A stretch of DNA of 38,588 nucleotides from a virus. Position 1 is the stretch's first letter. Each line of letters opens with the position of its first letter. Below the pieces are notes generated by a model. That model made no database searches and was not told the origin of the DNA. It worked only from the letters and a program-made list of their open reading frames with translations. A program made the position numbers and the translations under genes. The stretch covers positions 1-38,588 of the IMG/VR virus record IMGVR_UViG_3300013004_002241. One strand, written 5' to 3'. Of the stretch, positions 1-6,026 are shown piece after piece.

Positions 1-8
1 GAAGGCAT

Positions 9-407
9 ATGGCAACGATAATTTGGCGTGATACGACAGCGGGCGGGCATACTGTTCATGGCGTTGGTGCGACCGACCCGAATTTTAAGCCGGGGTACAC
101 CAAGCCTAGCTGGAATGGCTGGATCATAGCGGGCCAGACGGAGTTCCAAGCTTTCTGGCAAGAAGATGGTAGCTACAATAGCGACGGGACGCAATCTGAG
201 TTCGACCTTGTTCCTATGACGATGTTCGAGCTCATCGACGACTCGGGCGTAGACTACGCTTTCTTGAGCGGGTTCGGGTATTTGGAGTCTTGGAAAGGCA
301 AGGTGCGCCCAGGGTGCCGTAATGATAATGGCACTATCACGTGGCAGCAACCTGGTGGCTGCGGCTTCTACACTGCTGACGCGTCTCACTTTAAAGAGGT
401 TAAATAA
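9..407 (+). CDS. Hypothetical protein, first gene of the rightward block
   Basis: I do not recognise this 132-residue protein. It is acidic and aromatic-rich (many Trp, Gly and Asp), has no signal peptide or membrane segment, and reads like a compact beta-rich soluble domain. ATG at 9 follows a GAAGG at 1-5, a short spacing, so the full leader may lie outside the window. It stops on the A that begins the next ATG, so it is translationally coupled to the glycosyltransferase-like gene. Both proteins start with the residues MATI, because the start regions are similar at the DNA level. Coding status is secure from tight packing and an uninterrupted frame; function is unknown. Confidence 0.7.
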   Translation: MATIIWRDTTAGGHTVHGVGATDPNFKPGYTKPSWNGWIIAGQTEFQAFWQEDGSYNSDGTQSEFDLVPMTMFELIDDSGVDYAFLSGFGYLESWKGKVRPGCRNDNGTITWQQPGGCGFYTADASHFKEVK

Positions 408-1462
408 TGGCAACGATTGTGGTAAGTAAGTACGGCATGAAGTTCTACACGCGTGATTGCACGAAGAATGCCATCGGCGAGCAAGGCGAGACAGAAGGAG
501 TACTCCGTCATCTTGTCGATGCCGGCCACCGCGTGCTCTACTTCGGTAAGCATGAAGGCGAGCTGGACGGCGTCACGTTTCTGGAGCCGCATCTAACTGA
601 TCTCGACGACATGAGTACTGCCGCGCATCAAGAGGCGCTGTGGAAGCTTGACACTGAGATGGTAGGTGATCACAAGCCGACTGTCGCATTGCAGATCAAT
701 GGCATGGCACCTACGTTCTCATGGATTGACAATCCACGTGGTGCAAGGCTGCAAAGCTTCGCTGTTCGTATGTGCGCTCCTTGGCTTAACGTTCTTCAAT
801 CGCTCAAGCTCAACCGTCTTTGCATCAACAATGATCCGCGGTCTTATCCTCGTGATCAAGAGATGTCGTATGGCTGGGACTACGTTCGGCCAAGCGTGCT
901 GCTCGATCAATGCTCAGCACAGAAGAAGATGACAGTTGGCGGCAAGGAGTACTTGCGGGTCAGTCATTATGCGAAGGCTGAATCGTTCGGTTGGCTGCCT
1001 CATAGGCACAATCTGAAGAAACGTGATGTAGTGATCGTTGCTCATAGTCACTTCGATGACAGCTTAGGTTCAAAGGCGACATGGCCTGATCTCGAGCGAT
1101 TGCTGCAAGATACGGACTGTGTAGTGTACGGCAAAGGATGGGAAGGAACTGAATGGCAGCAGCGTCACCCAGATAAGTTTCTTGGACCTGTGAAGCCGCT
1201 CGAGGTTCTTGACATCGTCAACGAAGCTAAGGCCTCGTACGTCTGCGATCACACGCCTGGCTTTAAGACCGGTAAGCCGTATGTCTTGACTTCGCAAGGC
1301 TGCGTGCCGTGTTGGTCTTATGCTCAAGTTGTGTACGCGCTTGGTAATTACGATGGTGCTATGGAGTTCGCGTATGAAGCGTTCTCGCCAGACTATTGCG
1401 TTCTGGATCAAGCGATCGAAGACCCTAACTTTGGAGGAGGTGGCTATGTCCCCAAGTGGTAA
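407..1462 (+). CDS. Putative glycosyltransferase, GT-B-like fold
   Basis: This 351-residue protein looks like a two-domain GT-B glycosyltransferase. The N-terminal half has a Rossmann-like segment in which GETEGV is followed by a helix and AGHRVLYFG (about residues 25-47), typical of the acceptor domain. A central NDPRSYPRDQEMS segment (about 142-154) resembles a motif I associate with phage glycosyltransferase-like proteins. The C-terminal half restarts with a strand (VVIVAHSHF) and ends with a TSQGCVP segment like the donor-binding end of GT-B enzymes. The acceptor is unknown: modified DNA bases, virion proteins or host surface glycans are all possible. It starts at the stop of the preceding gene. 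The fold call is moderate; substrate assignment is inference. Confidence 0.6.
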   Translation: MATIVVSKYGMKFYTRDCTKNAIGEQGETEGVLRHLVDAGHRVLYFGKHEGELDGVTFLEPHLTDLDDMSTAAHQEALWKLDTEMVGDHKPTVALQINGMAPTFSWIDNPRGARLQSFAVRMCAPWLNVLQSLKLNRLCINNDPRSYPRDQEMSYGWDYVRPSVLLDQCSAQKKMTVGGKEYLRVSHYAKAESFGWLPHRHNLKKRDVVIVAHSHFDDSLGSKATWPDLERLLQDTDCVVYGKGWEGTEWQQRHPDKFLGPVKPLEVLDIVNEAKASYVCDHTPGFKTGKPYVLTSQGCVPCWSYAQVVYALGNYDGAMEFAYEAFSPDYCVLDQAIEDPNFGGGGYVPKW

Positions 1463-1745
1463 AGTATTGAAGCTTAAGAAAGGTCAACTTGCTTTCATCG
1501 GCGGCATGGCTGTTCATGCACGAGACGGCAAGATCGAACTCTACGTGTATGGCACGGGAGAGATCATCATACCGACCAATACTCGTGATCACGGTCCGTT
1601 CGACACAAGAGAATCAATCGACAAGGTGTGGAGACAAGTAAATGGAAATCCAGTGGACGAAGAAGATCTGCAAGGATCTGGAGATGTGCGGAGCCATGAT
1701 ATTCCCGATCGTAGCCAGCAAGATGCAACCGCCGGGCTGGCCTGA
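1446..1745 (+). CDS. Small hypothetical protein, about 99 residues
   Basis: The start chosen is ATG at 1446, because GGAGGAGG at 1433-1440 sits five bases upstream and is one of the strongest ribosome-binding sites in the window. The frame is open further upstream, but that part lies inside the glycosyltransferase gene. The N-terminal half (KLKKGQLAFIGG, then GKIELYVYGTGEIIIP) looks like a small beta-barrel; no family is recognised. Its last third overlaps the VRR-NUC gene by 104 bases in another frame and is low-complexity, so the functional domain is probably the first 65 residues. Confidence 0.6.
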   Translation: MSPSGKVLKLKKGQLAFIGGMAVHARDGKIELYVYGTGEIIIPTNTRDHGPFDTRESIDKVWRQVNGNPVDEEDLQGSGDVRSHDIPDRSQQDATAGLA

Positions 1746-1974
1746 TAGGATCGTAGTTCATAAGGGTTGGACTGGCTTCATTGAGTTCAAGGGTGAGAGC
1801 ACTGCGGTGCGCCCTGTGCAGGTTGTGGTTATGCGCAACTTGAGAAAGCGGGGTAAGATCGTGTATCTCGCGCGTGAACCTGGGATCCTGTACGATCCGA
1901 TCGACTGCAGAGTGGTAGGGTACTTTAATTGTGGATCGGAACTCCTCGAACTCATTCTGCAAGACCTGAGATAA
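1642..1974 (+). CDS. VRR-NUC domain nuclease (PD-(D/E)xK superfamily)
   Basis: This 110-residue protein has the layout of a stand-alone VRR-NUC domain: an N-terminal helix, GWPDRIV (Asp35), a strand with GFIEFKGE (Glu48 and Lys50 of the D...ExK motif), and RPVQ (Gln60) on the following helix. Stand-alone phage VRR-NUC proteins are metal-dependent endonucleases thought to act on branched or flapped DNA during replication, recombination or packaging. A GGAG about eight bases before ATG 1642 supports the start, and the helix encoded from there is needed for the fold. Its 3' end carries an inverted copy of a repeat found twice in the following intergenic region. Confidence 0.8.
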   Translation: MEIQWTKKICKDLEMCGAMIFPIVASKMQPPGWPDRIVVHKGWTGFIEFKGESTAVRPVQVVVMRNLRKRGKIVYLAREPGILYDPIDCRVVGYFNCGSELLELILQDLR

Positions 1975-1980
1975 CTGATC
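1965..1980 (-). repeat. Inverted 16-base copy of the repeat core
   Basis: CCTGAGATAACTGATC is the exact reverse complement of the core at 2165-2180 and 2277-2292. It includes the last codons and stop of the VRR-NUC gene. Transcripts through this region could form a 16-bp stem with either downstream copy, looping out about 185 or 296 bases. Confidence 0.8.
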
Positions 1981-2019
1981 GAGCAAGTGCATTAGTTCTA
2001 GAGATTTTACAAACCCGTT

Positions 2020-2047
2020 TTGGTAAATGCATTTCTGTTTGTATCAT
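2020..2047 (+). promoter_or_regulatory. Possible sigma70-type promoter for the 2300-onward genes
   Basis: TTGGTA (2020-2025) and TATCAT (2042-2047) are separated by 16 bases, matching the consensus at four and five of six positions. It lies in the only long gap of the left part of the rightward block, upstream of the zinc-ribbon and sigma-like genes. It was found by eye only, and AT-rich DNA gives chance matches. Confidence 0.3.
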
Positions 2048-2153
2048 ATTGATATAGATAGATAGAGATTACTTGGCTTTAGGTGAAAAAACCAATAAAT
2101 ATAAGACAATTAAGACTCACAAAAATTGACGGTGTTACCTGGCGGTCTGGACA

Positions 2154-2180
2154 TGCAGTTGAGTGATCAGTTATCTCAGG
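2154..2180 (+). repeat. 27-base direct repeat, copy 1
   Basis: This copy is identical to 2266-2292. The core GATCAGTTATCTCAGG (2165-2180) also occurs inverted at 1965-1980, across the stop codon of the VRR-NUC gene. The arrangement could be a regulatory site set, a long-range stem, or the scar of a duplication. Confidence 0.85.
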
Positions 2181-2265
2181 TAGTGAAACTGATGTCTGGT
2201 AAGGCTGAAATGACTTATACTGTGTATATTTGGGTACTTTCATAGTAGAAATGACTAACTGCTCT

Positions 2266-2292
2266 TGCAGTTGAGTGATCAGTTATCTCAGG
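2266..2292 (+). repeat. 27-base direct repeat, copy 2, overlapping a ribosome-binding site
   Basis: This is the exact second copy of 2154-2180. It ends on the AGG that starts the AGGAG ribosome-binding site of the zinc-ribbon gene (ATG 2300). The junction ATCTCAGGAGAT can fold into a tiny hairpin enclosing the Shine-Dalgarno, so the repeat may affect translation as well as transcription. Confidence 0.85.
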
Positions 2293-2299
2293 AGATGAC

Positions 2300-2500
2300 A
2301 TGGAGCAACGTGAGAGAAGATTTAATCGTAGACTTGCAGTCCTGCCGCATGACAGGATATGTCCTTGCTGTAACAAGCCAATCCTTAAGAGCAGAAGTTG
2401 GGTGATCAAAGATGGATGGATCTCGTGTAGACGATGCTACTACAAAAGCTTTCGAATATGCCATTCAGAACGAGAAGAGGATACGAAGCATGCTCCTTAA
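2300..2500 (+). CDS. Small zinc-ribbon protein
   Basis: This 66-residue basic protein has one treble-clef or ribbon-like zinc site: Cys21-x2-Cys24 and Cys43-x2-Cys46, separated by a short beta segment with SWVIKDGWISC. AGGAG six bases upstream supports ATG 2300. Such small ribbons in phages often bind nucleic acid or RNA polymerase, but nothing here fixes the partner. Its last 89 bases overlap the sigma-like gene, and the second Cys pair lies inside that overlap, so both frames appear to be used. Confidence 0.65.
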   Translation: MEQRERRFNRRLAVLPHDRICPCCNKPILKSRSWVIKDGWISCRRCYYKSFRICHSEREEDTKHAP

Positions 2501-2933
2501 GATGGCAAGAGGCGATCGCAACGTTGCAGAGGAAATGTTTAGCGACGTGGCATTAGAGAGGCTACCCAGGCTCTTTGAGCTTTATGACGAGAGCCGTCCC
2601 GTGGACAACTACATGCTCAACAACATACGCTGGTATGCCTTCAAGTATATGAATCGGCGTAAGCACCACGCTGAGCTTGAGCACACTGGCATTAGAGACA
2701 AGCACAGTCATCTCGATGCGCTTGACTTACTGAACGAACTTGACCGCTACTTGATAGAAGCTAACGTGCTGTATGGCATGACCTACACTGAGATAGCTGC
2801 TGATCTTAGCTGGCCTTCTTATCTTGTAAGCAGAGCTGTCAAGACAGCCAAGAAACGTCTTGCAGAGTGTTACGAAGAGAATCGTGATTGGGTATTCGTT
2901 AAACGTGTTATAAGGATCTTATGCAATGTATAA
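2412..2933 (+). CDS. Sigma-70-family-like transcription factor
   Basis: This 173-residue protein has the two-block pattern of group 4 (ECF) sigma factors. An N-terminal helical region around residues 25-85 includes DRNVAEEMFSDVALERLP, then VDNYMLNNIRWYAFKYMNRRK, resembling region 2. A C-terminal helix-turn-helix at about 118-155 (GMTYTEIAADLSWPSYLVSRAVKTAKKRL) resembles region 4. It could redirect host RNA polymerase to phage promoters. ATG 2412 gives the full first helix; ATG 2490 has a better-placed AGAGGA and would remove most of the overlap with the zinc-ribbon gene. It is followed without a gap by a tiny membrane protein. It could instead be a helix-turn-helix regulator without polymerase binding. 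Confidence 0.65.
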   Translation: MDGSRVDDATTKAFEYAIQNEKRIRSMLLKMARGDRNVAEEMFSDVALERLPRLFELYDESRPVDNYMLNNIRWYAFKYMNRRKHHAELEHTGIRDKHSHLDALDLLNELDRYLIEANVLYGMTYTEIAADLSWPSYLVSRAVKTAKKRLAECYEENRDWVFVKRVIRILCNV

Positions 2934-3042
2934 TGACGATGATGGTGATTGGGATGGCTCTAACTTCGTGGACATCATGTTCGTACTGGGTGGAGCGGTC
3001 ATGATCGTAGCTCTAACGATGGCGGCCTATTACGTATGGTAG
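2926..3042 (+). CDS. Tiny single-span membrane protein, 38 residues
   Basis: ATG 2926 has AAGGA nine bases upstream (2912-2916) and encodes an acidic N-terminus (YNDDDGDWDGSN) followed by about 21 hydrophobic residues (FVDIMFVLGGAVMIVALTMAAYYVW) that reach the C-terminus. It overlaps the end of the sigma-like gene by 8 bases, and its stop overlaps the next ATG (ATGGTAG), the same tight coupling used throughout this phage. A holin-like, anti-holin or membrane-anchor role is possible, but a single TM helix is not diagnostic. Confidence 0.55.
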   Translation: MYNDDDGDWDGSNFVDIMFVLGGAVMIVALTMAAYYVW

Positions 3043-3233
3043 AAGAGTATGTAATCGTTGCAGTAAAGGGCAAGTCCTCTGAGCTTCTTCGCAAGGGCGA
3101 CGTGTTGACGATGGCCCAGGCCGCTGCCCATCGAGCATATAGGAAGCCAGGTCCTGAGTGGGCTGTGGTCGTAATGTCGTACTCTCGCTACTTGGAGCTC
3201 AAAGATGCCGATGGACCCATTGCCGGCGGGTAA
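3036..3233 (+). CDS. Small hypothetical protein, 65 residues
   Basis: This is an unrecognised mixed alpha/beta protein, starting with a strand (EYVIVAVKG), a helix (AQAAAHRAYRK) and a second strand (WAVVVMSYSRYLEL), which together could be a small ferredoxin-like fold. The ATG overlaps the stop of the tiny membrane protein, and its 3' end overlaps the terminase small-subunit candidate by 29 bases. The position suggests it belongs to the packaging transcript. No function can be assigned. Confidence 0.55.
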   Translation: MVEEYVIVAVKGKSSELLRKGDVLTMAQAAAHRAYRKPGPEWAVVVMSYSRYLELKDADGPIAGG

Positions 3234-3867
3234 AGGCGGTAAGCCACCTTATGATCACGAGCGTCGCTGTAAGGCGGACCGTCGTTGCGGTCTTCGTTGT
3301 GAACGCTGGGCTCTAAGGGGTAGTAACTATTGTCAGTTTCATGGTGGCCGTCGTAAAGGTCAAGGCAAGTACTGGACTCAAGCTGTGGCGCGGTTTTACA
3401 AGAGAGCATTAACTGAATCCCTCGCGGCGGTTGTCGCTGAGCATCTGGAGATGAAGCCAGACGATCAGCTTAGCCTCTTTGAGGAGTTGGCTCTCGTTCG
3501 CGAGGTCGCTAATAATCACGTAAAGATATATGCCGCCGCCGTCGAGACTGGCAAGCAAGAGACGATCATGGCTGCTGGTGAGCTCATGGCCCTCTCGATG
3601 CAGCAAGTCGCTGAGATGTGCAAGGCCGCGTCCTCAGTGAATAGCACCCAGAAAGACAAGTTCAGTGCTCACGACTTAAACTACATTATTGAGCAGATCA
3701 TACGCATTAGCTTTGACTGCTTTAAAGATAACGATCTCGTTAACGTATTCGCATCCCGCATACGCAGCGAGCTTCAATTGAGCGAGAAAGACCGGGGTAC
3801 GTCCATCACTCCGGATCAGGAAGTTTTAGAGATGGACAGACTTACTTTAGGAGAACCTCTACAATGA
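3205..3867 (+). CDS. Probable terminase small subunit with HGG zinc motif
   Basis: This 220-residue protein begins with a Cys/His cluster around residues 22-47: CKADRRC, CERWALRGSNYCQFHGG. This zinc-binding HGG motif is common at the start of phage proteins encoded just upstream of large terminases. The rest is mostly helical (LAAVVAEHLEM, FEELALVREVANNHVKIYAAAVETGK), as expected for an oligomerising small terminase subunit that recognises the packaging site. Two short genes separate it from the large subunit at 4752. The start overlaps the preceding gene by 29 bases and the stop overlaps the next ATG. I infer the role from position and motif; it is not proven. Confidence 0.6.
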   Translation: MPMDPLPAGKGGKPPYDHERRCKADRRCGLRCERWALRGSNYCQFHGGRRKGQGKYWTQAVARFYKRALTESLAAVVAEHLEMKPDDQLSLFEELALVREVANNHVKIYAAAVETGKQETIMAAGELMALSMQQVAEMCKAASSVNSTQKDKFSAHDLNYIIEQIIRISFDCFKDNDLVNVFASRIRSELQLSEKDRGTSITPDQEVLEMDRLTLGEPLQ

Positions 3868-4049
3868 GGACGATCATCACTTCTTTGTTCCTAGCCTTGT
3901 GCTGCACCGTCGTTTACGGGGCTGACGTGACCTGTGCCAACGGCGTGTGCACCAAGGCGAAGAACACTGTGAGCGCCGCAGGCAGCGCCACGCGATCTGT
4001 CGCAAAGCGAGCGACCTATCCTGTTCGTCGACTCTTCCGAGGCCGCTAA
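3864..4049 (+). CDS. Small exported basic protein with signal peptide
   Basis: This 61-residue protein has a clear Sec-type signal peptide (a basic MR start, a hydrophobic stretch ITSLFLALCCTVV, then YGA as likely cleavage site). A mature part of about 40 residues follows, with a Cys-Ala-Asn-Gly-Val-Cys motif and a strongly basic tail ending PVRRLFRGR. The two mature cysteines could form a disulfide after export. It is tightly packed between the terminase subunits, with an ATGA overlap to the gene before and a TAATG overlap to the gene after. Small exported basic proteins of this style make me think of planctomycetes, but that is weak evidence. Function is unknown. Confidence 0.65.
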   Translation: MRTIITSLFLALCCTVVYGADVTCANGVCTKAKNTVSAAGSATRSVAKRATYPVRRLFRGR

Positions 4050-4768
4050 TGTTTGACTGGCTCTACTTATGCTGCAATCAATGGATGCTCGACCTCTTCC
4101 TAGAGACCTTGCCGCCTATTGATAACCTACGACACGTCGTCGTCGTCGCTAACGCCCCGGGCATTAGCACAGATGACCCTCGTTGCCGCGTGGTGCAGTA
4201 TGATGGACCAGCTCATCCATACAGCCTTTACGTAAAGCTCGACCTTTGTCGTTTCACAGACATCGACTTCTTGTATAGCGACGACGATGTCATATGCCTA
4301 CGTGACCCAGCCTACTTAGGTACGGCATGGTGCACGGGCAGCCACTTAGACCGGCTAGGCACGTCAGTCCGGGACTTCGGTCTGTGCAAGATGCTTAGCG
4401 ATGTCTGTGAATACGACTTTACACCTGTGGATGTTGGTTGCGATGCTGGCATCTACTACATGCGTCACGAACTCAAGCCTGAGTTCGAACGCTGCGTTAA
4501 AGAGTTCTTCAGTCACGAGCTATTCGCGCTCGTCTTCGACAACCCGAGCACGAACTGGTACCGCACCATCGATCAGCGCATCATGAGCGGGTTCTTCAAT
4601 CGTCACGGGTACAACTTCATCAAGTCGACGCAGGACATCAAGGTCATCTACTCAATGCAGAGTACGATCATCAAGCGTCGAGCTCCAACCTTCTACCACT
4701 ACGGCTGCTCGTCCCGCAAGAAGGAGGCGTGGCAGCTACTACGAGACACCTATGTGGGCTCAGCTTAA
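4049..4768 (+). CDS. Putative glycosyltransferase, GT-A-like
   Basis: This 239-residue protein resembles GT-A sugar transferases of the GT8 type. An N-terminal strand/helix region (HVVVVANAPG) precedes FLYSDDDVI, where Asp78-Asp80 form a DxD-like metal and nucleotide-sugar site. A VDVGCDAGIYYM segment (the NxGxxxx-like acceptor strand) and a late FYHYG (the metal-binding His of many GT8 enzymes) follow. The start is ATG 4049, overlapping the previous stop as TAATG; an in-frame ATG at 3947 lies inside the exported-protein gene and is rejected. The 3' end overlaps the large terminase by 17 bases. The acceptor (DNA, capsid or host glycan) is unknown. Confidence 0.6.
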   Translation: MFDWLYLCCNQWMLDLFLETLPPIDNLRHVVVVANAPGISTDDPRCRVVQYDGPAHPYSLYVKLDLCRFTDIDFLYSDDDVICLRDPAYLGTAWCTGSHLDRLGTSVRDFGLCKMLSDVCEYDFTPVDVGCDAGIYYMRHELKPEFERCVKEFFSHELFALVFDNPSTNWYRTIDQRIMSGFFNRHGYNFIKSTQDIKVIYSMQSTIIKRRAPTFYHYGCSSRKKEAWQLLRDTYVGSA

Positions 4769-6026
4769 CCACCACGACATTCAGAATAAGCTGTGGCGAA
4801 CTAAGAAAAGGTTCGCGCTCGTTGCAGCTGGCCGAGGAAGCGGCAAGACTGAGCTTGCACGTCGGCGTATCGTTCGCTTTCTTCCGATCAAGAAGCCTTG
4901 GTCGAACCCGATGTACTTCTATGCGTTGCCTACGTATGGGCAAGCCAAGCGCGTAGCATGGGAAGAGATCAAGAAGCTCGTACCTAAGCACTGGATCGAC
5001 GGTGAACCTAAGGACGGTGAGATGGTGATCAAGACTATCTTTGGCAGTAGTCTCTATGTCGTAGGGCTTGACAAGCCACAGCGCATTGAAGGAAACCAAT
5101 GGGATGGTGGCATCATAGATGAGTTCAGCGATCAAAGGCCGGGTGTCTTTGATAAGTCCGTTCGTCCAGCACTCGCTCACAAGACAGGCTGGTGCTGGAT
5201 GATCGGTGTGCCTAAGCGCTTCGGCATTGGTGCTGTTGAGTTCAAAGATAAGTTCTACCGATACATCGATGAGACAGCTGACCCTGACTTTCAATCGTTC
5301 ACATGGTCAAGCGAGGACATTCTTACAGCCAGCGAGCTCGAGAGCGCACGTCGTAACTTATCGCTCGAGGACTACGACGAGCAGTTCCGAGCATCGTGGG
5401 TCAGCGTACGTGGCGCTGTCTTTCACGCGTTCCAAGAGGTCTTTAATGTAGTGTCAGAAGCAACGTATAAAGCTGACATGCCTATCGTCGTAGGCCAGGA
5501 CTTTAACGTCGACCCAATGTCATGGGTCCTCTGCCACGTTGCAGCTAACGGCCTCGTTGCGTTTGACGAGCTACGCATCAACAACACTAACACGCAGGCT
5601 TCGCTGGATGCACTTCATCAAAAGTACGGGCACCATAAAGCGGGATGGATCTTCATTGGTGACGCGAGCGGTCGCGCGCGCAAGACCAGCGCTACATCCA
5701 CAGACTACGTCATCATCAAGAACGACTCAAGGTTCCCGAACAAGACGATGTCGTACACGAGAGCTAACCCAGCCGTAGAAGATCGCAACGCTTCAGTCAA
5801 TGCTCTATTGAATAACGCGAATAACGAGCGACGCCTATTCGTTAACCCGCGCTGCAAGTGGCTCATACGCGACTTAACTTCGCTGTCATACAAACCTAAC
5901 ACCCGCGAGATTCAACTAGGCCCAGGACTAGGCCACATGAGCGATGCACTGGGGTATATCGTCTACAGGCTATTCCCATTGAAAACTGATCACAAAATAA
6001 AATCATCGTTGGTGACGCGTGGTTAA
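4752..6026 (+). CDS. terL: Terminase large subunit
   Basis: This is the ATP-driven DNA packaging motor and headful or cos nuclease that docks on the portal. Of 424 residues, the N-terminal ATPase has Walker A AGRGSGKT (26-33) and Walker B GGIIDEF with Asp123-Glu124. The C-terminal RNase H-like nuclease has GQDFNVDP (first acidic residue), GDASGRARK (second) and HMSDALGYIVY (third). The length is normal for the family. The start overlaps the glycosyltransferase gene by 17 bases and the end overlaps the portal gene by 8. This is one of the most secure calls in the window. Confidence 0.95.
   Translation: MWAQLNHHDIQNKLWRTKKRFALVAAGRGSGKTELARRRIVRFLPIKKPWSNPMYFYALPTYGQAKRVAWEEIKKLVPKHWIDGEPKDGEMVIKTIFGSSLYVVGLDKPQRIEGNQWDGGIIDEFSDQRPGVFDKSVRPALAHKTGWCWMIGVPKRFGIGAVEFKDKFYRYIDETADPDFQSFTWSSEDILTASELESARRNLSLEDYDEQFRASWVSVRGAVFHAFQEVFNVVSEATYKADMPIVVGQDFNVDPMSWVLCHVAANGLVAFDELRINNTNTQASLDALHQKYGHHKAGWIFIGDASGRARKTSATSTDYVIIKNDSRFPNKTMSYTRANPAVEDRNASVNALLNNANNERRLFVNPRCKWLIRDLTSLSYKPNTREIQLGPGLGHMSDALGYIVYRLFPLKTDHKIKSSLVTRG

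Larger units (their letters stand above)
1975..2299. other. 325-base intergenic region with repeats and possible promoter
   Basis: No convincing gene lies here. The region is AT-rich compared with its surroundings and contains two copies of a 27-base direct repeat, an inverted partner overlapping the VRR-NUC stop, an AGTGCATT motif at 1986-1993, and a possible sigma70-type promoter at 2020-2047. A 7-base inverted pair TACAAAC/GTTTGTA (2008-2014 and 2037-2043) flanks that promoter's spacer and could be an operator. A 30-codon frame from ATG 2153 has no good ribosome-binding site. The region most likely controls the zinc-ribbon/sigma-like gene pair downstream. Confidence 0.6.

Noticed and set aside
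1567-1992. Antisense frame opposite the VRR-NUC gene
   Set aside because: It is a shadow of the nuclease gene; its apparent LDQLSQ similarity to the repeat-encoded peptide is only the inverted repeat read on the other strand.
2153-2245. 30-codon frame starting inside repeat copy 1
   Set aside because: There is no ribosome-binding site, half of it is the repeat itself, and no protein-like features were seen.
3947-4048. Upstream extension of the GT-A-like gene
   Set aside because: The in-frame ATG at 3947 lies inside the exported-protein gene and lacks a ribosome-binding site; ATG 4049 overlaps the previous stop and gives a normal glycosyltransferase N-terminus.
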